54,035 nt of DNA, taken from Williamsia sp. 1135 (lineage in GTDB: Bacteria > Actinomycetota > Actinomycetes > Mycobacteriales > Mycobacteriaceae). The stretch covers positions 1-54,035 of the forward strand of contig NZ_MJEI01000068.1 in NCBI RefSeq assembly GCF_002095395.1, given 5' to 3'. Under the pieces are notes generated by a model. The model was not told the DNA's origin and ran no database searches. It saw only the letters and a list, made by a program, of their open reading frames with translations. Positions 44,802-52,823 of the stretch are shown one piece after another. A program made the translations under genes and the position numbers. Position 1 is the first letter of the stretch. Each line of letters starts with the position of its first letter.

Positions 44802-45979
44802 TCGAGACCGGCGACGATGCGCAGCCCGCCGGACATCGCATCCTTCAGCTGTTCTCGCTCTTCGTCGGCGGCGGCTACCTGTTCTATCTGGTGTTGGTCG
44901 TCGGCAACATCGGCCAGTCGCTGGATGTGATGGCCACCTGGTGGACGGTCACTGCGCTCGTCCTGATCTTCGGAACAGGGCTCGCGATGGGCGCTTTCGC
45001 TCTTCGGAGTAGCTCGGCATCGCTCCGGAGAACGGCGGCGATCACGGCGATCGGATACGTCATAGCGCTGGCGTTGTGGCCGCTGGCGTGGGATGGCGGG
45101 CTGATCGCCAGCGAGCGCGGGATGTGGTTCTCCCAGTTCAGTGGACTGCCTGCGATCGTCGCCGCGGCCGCGTGGCGTCCGCGGTGGGCGTTCGTCTATC
45201 TCGCGGCCGTCACGGTGGTTGTTCAACTGATCAATCACGAGGTGCGGGCGCCGGAGTTCAACGGCCCGGTGTTGCCGGAGATCGCCTGGTCGTTCGCCTT
45301 CTGTATGATCCCGTTCGCTGCGTCGGTGATGGGGATCCGTACCGCGGGGATCCTCGATGCCACCAGGGAATCGGCCTATGCCGCAGCAGCCCAGGCCGCG
45401 GCGACCCAGGCGCGGGCGTTGGAGCGCACACGATTCGATGCGCTCACCCACGACGGTGTGATGTCGACGTTGCTCGGCGCCTCACGGCAGGGCGCGTCCG
45501 AGCGACTGGCCCAGCAGGCCGAACGCACCATGGCCGACATGGACAACTACGACGGCCAATCGTCTGGCGAGGATGTGGCGTCGGCGAACGCGACCGTCGC
45601 GCAACTCCGTGGTGCGGTCGTCGACGCCGATCCCACCGTGACCCTGGACGTCACCCGCTCCGACGACGCGCAGTCGTATCCGGTGGAGGTGGTCCTGACG
45701 ATTGCGGCGGCCGCCTCGGAAGCGGTACGCAACAGCGTCCACCACGCCGGAGCCAACGCCAGCCGGGTCGTCAGGGCTGTCCTCGACGCGGACTCGCTGC
45801 GCGTCGAGGTCCTCGATGACGGTGTCGGGTTCGAACCCCGCAGCGTGGCCCCGCAGCGCCTCGGAATCGCAGTGAGTATTCGGGGGCGTCTCGCTGTTCT
45901 CGACGGGGGAAGTGCGACCGTCGACTCCCGTCCCGGACGCGGAACCCGGATAGGCCTCTCCTGGACGCGGCCGCGATGA
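44768..45979 (+). CDS. Membrane sensor histidine kinase
   Basis: This 403-aa protein has an N-terminal sensor with about five membrane helices (from LFSLFVGGGYLFYLVLVV to SFAFCMIPFAASVMGI). A helical linker leads to the phosphoacceptor region FDALTHDGVMSTLL, where His 228 is the candidate. The ATPase domain shows the N-box ASEAVRNSVHHAG (317-329), the G1 box LDDGVGFEP (349-357) and SRPGRGTRIGL (387-397). The short dimerisation region fits the HisKA_3/LiaS-like class that pairs with LuxR-type regulators. It overlaps the regulator by 34 bp and the next gene by 4 bp, so it is part of one transcript. Confidence 0.85.
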   Translation: MVTASASIPSVVETGDDAQPAGHRILQLFSLFVGGGYLFYLVLVVGNIGQSLDVMATWWTVTALVLIFGTGLAMGAFALRSSSASLRRTAAITAIGYVIALALWPLAWDGGLIASERGMWFSQFSGLPAIVAAAAWRPRWAFVYLAAVTVVVQLINHEVRAPEFNGPVLPEIAWSFAFCMIPFAASVMGIRTAGILDATRESAYAAAAQAAATQARALERTRFDALTHDGVMSTLLGASRQGASERLAQQAERTMADMDNYDGQSSGEDVASANATVAQLRGAVVDADPTVTLDVTRSDDAQSYPVEVVLTIAAAASEAVRNSVHHAGANASRVVRAVLDADSLRVEVLDDGVGFEPRSVAPQRLGIAVSIRGRLAVLDGGSATVDSRPGRGTRIGLSWTRPR

Positions 45980-47010
45980 CCACCGTCAGCCGGGCCGCGC
46001 CCCGCGACATCACCGCGATCCTGGGCATGCACACCGCGGCAGCCAAAGCTGTTGTGGCGGTGTATATCGTCGCGATCACGATCGTGGCCTTCGAGACGCG
46101 GCAGGGGATCTCCGCGTTCTGGCCGATCGCGGTTGGGCTCGTCGTGCTGGCAGCCGGCACCATCGCGCTCATCGCCGTTCCCGGCGATCCACTGCCCCTG
46201 CCCGCAACGATCTGCATGGCCTCGGCCGGTGCGATCGCCTCCGCCCTGATGCTGTGGGTGATGCCCGTGCCACTCGAGGTTCCGCTGCAGGCGTGGACCC
46301 ACGGGGCAGGCACCACGATCCTGTGCTTCATGGCAGTGCGGGGACGGTGGATCAGCGCCTGCTGGGGGCTGCTCGCGATGGCGATGGTGTACGGACTGTG
46401 GGGCGCGCTGACAGACCAGGGATTCGTCTTCGGCGCGGTCATGGTCGCCATCGATGGCGGGCCGTTGGCGATGGCGATACTGCTCTCATTCACGCTGCGG
46501 CCCAGCGGTAAAGCCGTTTTCGCGCTGCGCGACGCCGCCACCGCACGCATCTCCGCGCTGTCGGCTGCTCAGGCTGCCGCAGAGGAGCGGGACGCTCGGC
46601 TGCGCCAACTCGACGACATCGCGCGTCCACTCCTGGAACGCATCGCCACCGCCGAGCAGTTCACCGCCGAGGAGTCCGAGGCCTTCGAATTGGTAGAGGC
46701 CAACTTGCGTGATCGGCTGCGGGCCCCGGCGCTGACCACACCGGATATCGATGACGCAGCCCGCGTGGCGAGAAGCCGCGGGGTCGAGGTGATCCTCATC
46801 GACGACCACGGCATGGACGCGACTCCGGAGGACGTCCAAGATGCGGTGCGCGCCCGAGTTGCCGAAACACTCAGCGCCGCACACAATGGCGACGTCTGCG
46901 CCCGAGTGCTCCCACCGGGCCGCGCCACACTGGCCTCCATCTACGTCCACGACAGCACCGGGACCCGTCGCATCACGTTCGACCACGACGGAGCCGAAGT
47001 CCGGATCTAG
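45976..47010 (+). CDS. Membrane protein, kinase-like topology but no ATPase
   Basis: This 344-aa protein has about five membrane helices (from AKAVVAVYIVAITIVAF to GPLAMAILLSFTL), then a helical linker rich in Ala and Arg and a soluble domain of about 120 residues with PDIDDAARVARSRGVEVILI. It mimics the sensor layout of the preceding kinase, but no N-box or G-box is present. It may be a degenerate kinase or an accessory sensor. The ATG overlaps the kinase stop (ATGA), so it is produced together with the two-component pair. A terminator-like hairpin lies just after its stop. Confidence 0.7.
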   Translation: MTTVSRAAPRDITAILGMHTAAAKAVVAVYIVAITIVAFETRQGISAFWPIAVGLVVLAAGTIALIAVPGDPLPLPATICMASAGAIASALMLWVMPVPLEVPLQAWTHGAGTTILCFMAVRGRWISACWGLLAMAMVYGLWGALTDQGFVFGAVMVAIDGGPLAMAILLSFTLRPSGKAVFALRDAATARISALSAAQAAAEERDARLRQLDDIARPLLERIATAEQFTAEESEAFELVEANLRDRLRAPALTTPDIDDAARVARSRGVEVILIDDHGMDATPEDVQDAVRARVAETLSAAHNGDVCARVLPPGRATLASIYVHDSTGTRRITFDHDGAEVRI

Positions 47011-47015
47011 GTCCC

Positions 47016-47045
47016 GCCACCGTTCTTGCTTTCGCTAACGGTGGC
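47016..47045 (+). terminator. Hairpin terminator after the two-component operon
   Basis: GCCACCGTT (47016-47024) and AACGGTGGC (47037-47045) pair perfectly across a 12-base loop. It starts 6 bases after the TAG stop. There is no T-run, which is usual for actinobacterial terminators. Confidence 0.6.
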
Positions 47046-47129
47046 CCCGGGTCAGGGGGCACCCGAATATCCGTCTATCAGTGACCGGTGATCGGCGATA
47101 GCTTCAAGGCAGATCGACAGTCAATCCGG

Positions 47130-47153
47130 CGGCTGTCGACGACGACGATCGGA
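47130..47153 (+). promoter_or_regulatory. Leader segment shared with the first orphan HTH gene
   Basis: CGGCTGTCGACGA (47130-47142) and GATCGGA (47147-47153) recur before the paralogous HTH gene (34103-34128). The distance to the start codon is similar in both. Confidence 0.45.
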
Positions 47154-47159
47154 CCCCCT

Positions 47160-47423
47160 GTGCACACGATGAACGCCACTGTTGCCAACCCCGCGACCGT
47201 CCCCACGCTGAGCGCGAGGGAAGTCGAAGTTCTCCGTTCCTGGTTGATCTGTGACTCGAAAGAAGCCACCGCGCGGACCCTGTTCATCAGCGGGGCGACG
47301 GTCAGCACGCACATCACCCGGATTCGCGACAAATACGACGCAGTGGGCCGTCCGGCAGCCACCAAGGCGTCTCTTCTTGCCCGGGCGCTGCAGGATGGGT
47401 TGATCGGTGTCGACGAACTCTGA
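47160..47423 (+). CDS. Orphan LuxR-type HTH protein, second copy
   Basis: This protein of about 87 aa is a paralogue of the one at 34132, with LSAREVEVLRSWLICDSKEA, VSTHITRIRDKYDAVGRPA and ARALQDGLIGVDEL. Again there is only the DNA-binding domain. The start is likely GTG at 47160 or ATG at 47169; the open frame to 47088 is unsupported. It stands alone here, after the two-component operon and its terminator, and no membrane partner follows it, unlike the first copy. Confidence 0.75.
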   Translation: MHTMNATVANPATVPTLSAREVEVLRSWLICDSKEATARTLFISGATVSTHITRIRDKYDAVGRPAATKASLLARALQDGLIGVDEL

Positions 47424-47518
47424 CGGACCGGACACGTCTCACGATTGCTGTCTTTCGGAACCTCGACCATTAACTGACAGCGCCTTTGGCGTTGCTCGTT
47501 CTCGTGGGCGACATTGCC

Positions 47519-48337
47519 TCAGACGAGAAACCGCCGCCGATACGCCGCACGCGTCAGCCCGAAATCGTTGCGGAACGTCTCGATGAACGAGCTCGTCGTC
47601 CGGTACCCGATCCCGGCGGCAACCCCCTCGACGCTGTGCCCCTGCTTCAACAGCGTGAGGGAATGATTGAGCCGAGCCTTGCTGCGCCACTTGCCCAATG
47701 ACAGTCCGGTCTCGGCGATGAAGATCCGAGCGAGGGTCCTCGGGCTGATCTGCACGGACTCCGCGAGTTCGACCAGCGTCCGCTGATCGGCCGGATTGGC
47801 GAGCAGCTCGTCGGCGATGATCGCGGCTCGACTGTCCCGCGGGACTGCGAGAGTGTCCTCCCGGACGTCCGACGTTGCGATGAGTTCGGTCAGCAGCTCG
47901 CGGGTCTTGCGCCGCTCCGCTCGCGGACGCTCGAGATCGCGCAGGTGATGGACCAGGGTGCCCATCAGCGAGCTGGCAGCGACCACGTGGGGTTCGCGGA
48001 ATCGGTCGCCGGGCGGCCGGAGTCGGGTGTCGGCGAACAGGCACATCAGCTCCCCGTCGCCCAGCAGCGTGGCCTCGTGCGTCACCTGCGCGGGGATCCA
48101 GGCCATGTGCCCGTGATGCAGACTCAGATTGCGACCACCGAAGCGCACGTCGAGCCGTCCCTCGCGGGCCCACATGAGTTCGTCGGTGTCGTGGCGATGC
48201 GGCTCGAAGTGCAGCCCGCCGTCGGACACGTCGCGGGTGACGAAAAAATCTTCAACTGACTCGTTTGCCGTATCAGGTTCGACGGTCGCGGCATTCGCGG
48301 CCAAGCGATACGGATTTTCAGTCATGACCGTGTCCAA
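47519..48337 (-). CDS. AraC-family regulator with cupin domain
   Basis: The 272-aa protein has an N-terminal cupin-like sensing domain (FEPHRHDTDELMWAREGRLD, then HHGHMAWIPAQVTHEA) and a C-terminal pair of helix-turn-helices (SVQISPRTLARIFIAETGLS and VEGVAAGIGYRTTSSFIETF, about 192-255). It should bind DNA in response to a small ligand. Start choice: the TTG at 48337 has AGGAACGGG upstream, and the ATG at 48325 is an alternative. It is divergent from the siderophore-binding lipoprotein, so it may regulate it. Confidence 0.85.
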   Translation of the reverse strand: MDTVMTENPYRLAANAATVEPDTANESVEDFFVTRDVSDGGLHFEPHRHDTDELMWAREGRLDVRFGGRNLSLHHGHMAWIPAQVTHEATLLGDGELMCLFADTRLRPPGDRFREPHVVAASSLMGTLVHHLRDLERPRAERRKTRELLTELIATSDVREDTLAVPRDSRAAIIADELLANPADQRTLVELAESVQISPRTLARIFIAETGLSLGKWRSKARLNHSLTLLKQGHSVEGVAAGIGYRTTSSFIETFRNDFGLTRAAYRRRFLV

Positions 48338-48383
48338 TTGCCCGTTCCTATGGCTCGATTACCGCATTCTTCTGTGCCGGAAG

Positions 48384-48402
48384 TTAGGTTAGCCTCATGC
48401 CC
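48384..48402. promoter_or_regulatory. Iron-box-like element (DtxR/IdeR type)
   Basis: TTAGGTTAGCCT, at the start of this segment, matches the left half of the DtxR/IdeR consensus TTAGGTTAGGCTAACCTAA closely, while the right half is poor. About 12 of 19 positions agree. It lies between the AraC and siderophore-binding genes, where iron repression is expected. Confidence 0.55.
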
Positions 48403-48447
48403 TGAGCCGGGCAACAGCGCGGACTCTCGAGCGATGAGGAGTCAGAA

Positions 48448-49482
48448 GTGTTCAGCACCCGTAGGGGGCGCGGCCGCGCATTCGTAGCAATCGTCGTCGC
48501 TGTTCTGTTCGTGCTCACCGGATGTAGCTCGGCCGGGGATGAGGGCGCCGGTGCCTCGGAATCGCGCGACGGAACCTTCCCCGTGGTCGTCGAGCACTCG
48601 ATGGGCGAGACCACGATCCCGCAGCGCCCAGAACGGATCGTCGCGCTCGGAGCCGGTACGGCAGGGGAGATCCTGTACGCGCTCGGTGTCGAACCCGTTG
48701 GGCTCGAAGTGTTTCCCGGTTTCGGTGCAGCCAACGAGGACGGCGTGCAGCCGTGGGTCGAACCCCTGCTCGACACCGAAGTCACCACGCTGCTGCCGTC
48801 CGGGGCCAAGGGGATTGAACAGGTCGCGGCGCTCGAGCCGGATCTGATCCTGCTCACCTACGGCGAGCTCGACGAGGCCACCTACAAGCAACTGAGCCAG
48901 ATCGCCCCGACGGTCGCCTCCCCGCAGGGGCAGTGGGAGCTGGATTGGCGGCTCGAACTCGAAACCATCGCGAGCGCAATCGGTATGACCGATGAAGCAG
49001 TCGCGCTTGAGGCTAAGCTCACCGACGGAATAGAGCAGATCAAAGCAGACCATCCCGAACTGGATGGCGTGAACTACACCTTCGTCGAGGTGCACGACGC
49101 AGGGCTGTGGCCATACCTCACCGCCGACCCGCGTAACCAGCTGATCCAAGAGCTCGGGTTGGTGTCTTCGCCGGGAGTCGTGGCGCTGGACAAGAGCACC
49201 GACGGTGCCTTCGTCGGCGACATCTCCCTCGAACGGGCCGGCGACATCGACGCCGACATCATCATCGCCTACCCGTCCACGGGTGACGCGCAGTCGTTGT
49301 ATTCGGTACCGGTCTTCAAAGATCTCAGTGCCGTGCGCCGCGGATCAGTTGCCTTCTACGGTCAGGAACAGGACATAGTCTTCCTGGCGTCGCTGCAACC
49401 GTCGCCGCTGACCATTCCGATCTCGCTGGAGCGCGTCGCGACGGATGTCTCTGCCGCAGTGACATCGGCTTCGCCGCAGTAG
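48448..49482 (+). CDS. Iron-siderophore ABC transporter substrate-binding lipoprotein
   Basis: This 344-aa lipoprotein (lipobox LFVLTGC, Cys 26) belongs to the FepB/FhuD-like class III binding proteins. It has ERIVALGAGTAGEILYALGV (about 62-81), GIEQVAALEPDLILLTYGE (about 121-139) and a long bridging helix, typical of the bilobed fold that delivers ferric siderophores to a permease. The GTG start is at 48448. The iron box upstream supports iron-dependent control. No permease or ATPase gene is in this window, so it may work with transporter genes elsewhere. Confidence 0.88.
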   Translation: MFSTRRGRGRAFVAIVVAVLFVLTGCSSAGDEGAGASESRDGTFPVVVEHSMGETTIPQRPERIVALGAGTAGEILYALGVEPVGLEVFPGFGAANEDGVQPWVEPLLDTEVTTLLPSGAKGIEQVAALEPDLILLTYGELDEATYKQLSQIAPTVASPQGQWELDWRLELETIASAIGMTDEAVALEAKLTDGIEQIKADHPELDGVNYTFVEVHDAGLWPYLTADPRNQLIQELGLVSSPGVVALDKSTDGAFVGDISLERAGDIDADIIIAYPSTGDAQSLYSVPVFKDLSAVRRGSVAFYGQEQDIVFLASLQPSPLTIPISLERVATDVSAAVTSASPQ

Positions 49483-49584
49483 CCGGCTGGACCCAGCTGT
49501 CTCGCAACTCATCCGCCACGAAATAACTGACCATTTGTGGAACCCACTGCCCGCCTCCGACGTCCTAGTTGTCGGGGGGTGGCA

Positions 49585-49845
49585 GTGGGCACTTTAATGA
49601 GCCGTTCGGGGGTATCGGACGTAGTGCGGTTCGCAGCTGGAGTGGTCTTGGGGATGGCAGCCATTGCCGTCGTCTGGCTAGTGGTCTCGTTCGTGCCGGT
49701 GCTGTGGGCTTTCGCCCTGATGGTCGGATGCCTCTGTTGCATCGGAGCGGGAGTGTGGGGCTACCGCACCTTTGACGCCGACCGAGTGGCAGTCGGTGTC
49801 ATCGTCGTCGGTATTGCCGTCGGGGCGGTATCGGTGGTTCGTTGA
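49585..49845 (+). CDS. Small membrane protein
   Basis: This protein of about 86 aa has three hydrophobic segments (DVVRFAAGVVLGMAAIAVVW, VVSFVPVLWAFALMVGCLCC and VAVGVIVVGIAVGAVSVV). No family is recognised. The start is uncertain: GTG at 49585 follows a G-run at 49574-49579, and GTG 49537 and ATG 49597 are alternatives. The gene lies between the siderophore-binding and HNH nuclease genes, convergent with the latter. Confidence 0.5.
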   Translation: MGTLMSRSGVSDVVRFAAGVVLGMAAIAVVWLVVSFVPVLWAFALMVGCLCCIGAGVWGYRTFDADRVAVGVIVVGIAVGAVSVVR

Positions 49846-49863
49846 ACGCGACCACGAGAGGGC

Positions 49864-51008
49864 CTACGTCTCGCAGGCCACGCCGTCACCATCGCGATCG
49901 AGTTTGCGGCTGTACCCGGGCTCGCCGGCGTAGATAGGGGCTGCGCCGGCAGCGCGGACAGCAGAACAGTTCGCGTACGAGACGACGGTGAGTCAACGAC
50001 GGCCGGCGGGGTGTAGACCGGCTCGGGCGGCGGTGTGTACGCAGGCGCAGGGGGAGGTGTGTTGGCCGGACGGACCGGTGACGGCGTCGACGTGCTCGGA
50101 ATCGGTGTCGCGGTCTCGGTGTCGGCTACCGCGGTTGTCTCCGGAAGCGCGGCGCCGCAGGAGCTGAGAACCCGCGCGATGGCGTCTTTCTCGGCCTGGG
50201 TGACCCACAGCTGGTACTCGGTCTTCACATCGACTTGCCGGGCGACATACGTGCAGCGGTACGACTTGCTCGGCGGCAACCAGGTCGCGGCGTCGCCGTC
50301 GCCCTTCTGCTGATTGGTCGGGCCGTCGGTGGCCTGCAGGTTGCGCGGATCGTTGGCGAAGTCGATGCGCTTGGCGGGGCTGAGCTGCTGGGCGCCTTTC
50401 TGCCAGGCGTCGGACAATGCGACGACGTGGTCGATCTGCACGGCGCTGGAGGTGTCCTGGCCGCGGAGGAAGTCGATCGACGTGCCGGTGTACGGATCGG
50501 CGAGGACACCGGTCTGCACGGCGCATCCCTGCGATCCTGCCTTGAAGATGATGCCGGTCAGGTCGCGGCGCAGGATGTCGTTGCGGGTGTCGCAGCCGTT
50601 GCGTCCACCTTCGACGGAGACGGCGTCCGTCCAGGCCTCGCCGAAGAGTGCGCGGTCGTACCCGGTCTTCGGTGCGCGCCCCTTGACCGCCAGCGCATTC
50701 AGCTTGGCCATCGCTGCGTTGGCTCCGGGGGCTGCCGTCACCTTCGCGACGGGGGTCGCGGCCGGGAGCGCCTTCTCGGCGGTTGTTGTCGCCGGTGCGG
50801 TGACCGTCATCGTGGTCGTGCTCGGGGGAGCCGGAGCGGTGTCGGCGACGGTGGCCGGCTTCTCGTCCTCGGCCACCGCGCCGATCGCTCCGACCACCAC
50901 AAGGGCGGCGACCAAGCCGCCGGCGACCCACGGCCACCTGCGTTTCTTCGGGGGCTGCGGGGTCGGCGGACGGTCCCAGTTGGTGGGCATGGCAAATGGA
51001 TCAGGCAT
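49864..51008 (-). CDS. Secreted HNH nuclease (DUF1524-like), Excalibur domain out of frame
   Basis: This is a protein with a membrane or signal segment (WPWVAGGLVAALVVVGAIGA), a Thr/Ala linker and a nuclease domain: QIDHVVALSDAW (191-202, DH of the HNH fold), FANDPRNLQATDGPTNQQKG (217-236) and CTYVARQVDVKTEYQLW. In this family an Excalibur calcium-binding domain usually ends the protein. Here it is present but in another frame: SYANCSAVRAAGAAPIYAGE, then GYSRKLDRDGDGVACET, stopping at 49864. A one-base loss near 49986-49993 explains the switch, and without it the frame would run to 49761 and overlap the small membrane gene. It may be a sequence error or real truncation. The nuclease core should be intact. 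Confidence 0.8.
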
Positions 51009-51195
51009 GGCGGAGGGGGTGGCCTTTCGGGGTGGGAGCCGCGAGGGGGAGTCGCGGCACTCAGCCGGATATAGCTGTCCGGGCTCGGAGTGTTACCTGG
51101 ACCCGCCCAACTTTTTCGGACCAACTTTGGGTGGGGAACCGTGCCGGCTTCCGAGGCGTCCAACCCTCGACGTAAGAAGAAGAAGGGGAATTGGC
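51009..51195. other. Divergent intergenic region with hairpins
   Basis: About 187 bases between the nuclease gene and the WXG100 gene. GCCGCGA (51038-51044) and TCGCGGC (51052-51058) form a perfect 7-bp hairpin near the nuclease start. A second hairpin uses CCCGCCCAA and TTGGGTGGG (around 51103-51135). They could be attenuator or regulatory structures. Confidence 0.4.
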
Positions 51196-51522
51196 GTGGC
51201 ATCTTTGGAAGCGGACCTCGCGGTAATGCAGCACACGGCTAACGAAATGCTTGTCTCGGCGGAGATGGCCAGGCATGACTTTGCAACACACTTCTCGGGT
51301 CTGGTCGATGCTCAATTGGGCTGGATCGGAGATTCCGGGGCACGGTTGCCTAGCAGGATCGCGACATGGGCGAACAGTGCAGGGATTCTGCGCGACCGCA
51401 TCGTCTCGCACGGTGAGTTGATTTCGCGCGCGGCAAGAGAGCTTCAGCTCGCCGACGACGCTGGCGCCGAGGCACTCAACTCACTCGCCGTTCGCAAGGC
51501 GCCGAAGGTGCTCAACCTCTGA
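51196..51522 (+). CDS. WXG100-like protein
   Basis: This 108-aa helical protein has the W-x-G turn in LGWIGDSGARL (about 41-51) flanked by two long helices, the hallmark of ESX/type VII substrates or chaperones. The GTG start at 51196 is preceded by AAGGGG. The open frame runs back to 50314 but that part overlaps the nuclease gene and is not used. It shares one base (TGATG) with the next gene, typical of a WXG100 protein next to its toxin-like partner. No ESX machinery is in the window. Confidence 0.8.
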   Translation: MASLEADLAVMQHTANEMLVSAEMARHDFATHFSGLVDAQLGWIGDSGARLPSRIATWANSAGILRDRIVSHGELISRAARELQLADDAGAEALNSLAVRKAPKVLNL

Positions 51523-52823
51523 TGGTCATGCTCGCCGAAATCGATCGGTGGAATCCAGCTCAGCTTGGCGATGTGTTCAGAATTTGCACCGAACAGAATC
51601 AACACTGCGTTGAACTCAGCCAGGAATTGCAGTCGCCATCGCTCTTCCAATCGTGGGGCGGCGAATCTGCACGGGCGGCCTCGAACTCTGCCGATCAGCT
51701 CCGGCGCGACCTCGACTCCCACGGGAACCAACTAGTCGCGGTCGCAGCGGCGGTGAGCACTGCACAAATCGACGTCGAGAACCTCAAGTCAAGTCTTGCT
51801 AGAGTGCGCGGCGAGATCGCCGCCACGGGTTTTGAGATTGACCCGTCGGACAAAGTCTTTCACCCGAACCCACCACCGCTCAGCAGCGTGCGAGAGCACG
51901 TGGCAATCAATGGCTACCAGCATAACTTTCAGAAGCTCGTCGAGGCGATCAAGAGAGATGCCGAACGGATTGATCGTGAGTTGGCCGCGGTCATTGATGT
52001 GGCGGACGGCGACCTCCCTGGCGGCAATCTGGCCGGAGACTTGGCGGATCGAAAAGGCAACGCAACGCGTGCTTTTGAAGAAGTCTACGGCCGCAAGCCT
52101 GTGACGCAACAAGAGTGGTCGGTAGCGTCCATGCTCGATACGCAGAGCTATGATCCGAAGAACAGAGGCGTGCCTGCTGAGGTCACGGTTATCAAGATCG
52201 AGCCAGTACCCGGTCAGGGGATTGTGCGAAGTGGACTGTTCATACCGACCGAGACGGTCTTCGCCGGACCTGAAGCGGCTCCACATCTAGGGGACAACCG
52301 CGGATTCGATGAACACTTCAATCCCGAGGACACCCGGGTGGCTTTCGTTGTCGACTACGAGAACGGGTACATCGTCGCGAGACAGAATCCATCTGTCACG
52401 GCAGACGGGCACGTCGAGACCGGGCGGCCGAAGGTGACCGCAAGCCAACTTGATGACGGGACCGTGTCACTGGACTACCAAGCCTCGGACCCCTTCGCGC
52501 CTGAAATTGCGTCGGACACATTCTGGTCCGTCAACGGCAAACTGGTCCTCTCGCCGGTCGACGGTGACATCGCTGTGGCCGGGCGAGTGACAGACTTCCC
52601 ATCAATGGAGATCTATCAAGACAAACCGGATGGCTCGACTGCAACAATTCATCGTGATGATGCGGCCGACCACGTCCATTACGGTCCCGTCTTGAACTTA
52701 CCGTTCCACCACTACTTCGGAGACTACGGGCAAGCGTCCGAACCGTTCTCGCCCGACTCGCCCTATTACGCCCCATCACGGGAGTGTCCGATTAACGGTG
52801 GATCCGACCTTGATGTCGGTTAG
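51522..52823 (+). CDS. ESX-associated toxin-like protein, C-terminus cut by IS256
   Basis: This 433-aa protein has an N-terminal helical region of about 180 residues (LFQSWGGESARAASNSADQL has a second WxG-like site) like large ESX-secreted proteins, and a C-terminal part of unknown fold (VAFVVDYENGYIVARQNPSV, then ASDTFWSVNGKLVLSPVDGD). The last 14 or so residues are encoded by sequence belonging to the IS256 end, starting near GGGAGTGTCC (52780). The native C-terminus is therefore lost. The first ATG shares a base with the stop of the WXG100 gene, so they are coupled and probably secreted as partners. No catalytic motif is certain. Confidence 0.65.
   Translation: MVMLAEIDRWNPAQLGDVFRICTEQNQHCVELSQELQSPSLFQSWGGESARAASNSADQLRRDLDSHGNQLVAVAAAVSTAQIDVENLKSSLARVRGEIAATGFEIDPSDKVFHPNPPPLSSVREHVAINGYQHNFQKLVEAIKRDAERIDRELAAVIDVADGDLPGGNLAGDLADRKGNATRAFEEVYGRKPVTQQEWSVASMLDTQSYDPKNRGVPAEVTVIKIEPVPGQGIVRSGLFIPTETVFAGPEAAPHLGDNRGFDEHFNPEDTRVAFVVDYENGYIVARQNPSVTADGHVETGRPKVTASQLDDGTVSLDYQASDPFAPEIASDTFWSVNGKLVLSPVDGDIAVAGRVTDFPSMEIYQDKPDGSTATIHRDDAADHVHYGPVLNLPFHHYFGDYGQASEPFSPDSPYYAPSRECPINGGSDLDVG

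Noticed and set aside
49761-49863. C-terminal extension of the HNH nuclease in its own frame
   Set aside because: It overlaps the small membrane gene, is composed of basic low-complexity residues, and the true Excalibur ending lies in the neighbouring frame.
50314-51195. Long plus-strand frame joined to the WXG100 gene
   Set aside because: It runs antisense through the HNH nuclease and its translation looks like shadow sequence; the GTG at 51196 has a fitting ribosome binding site.
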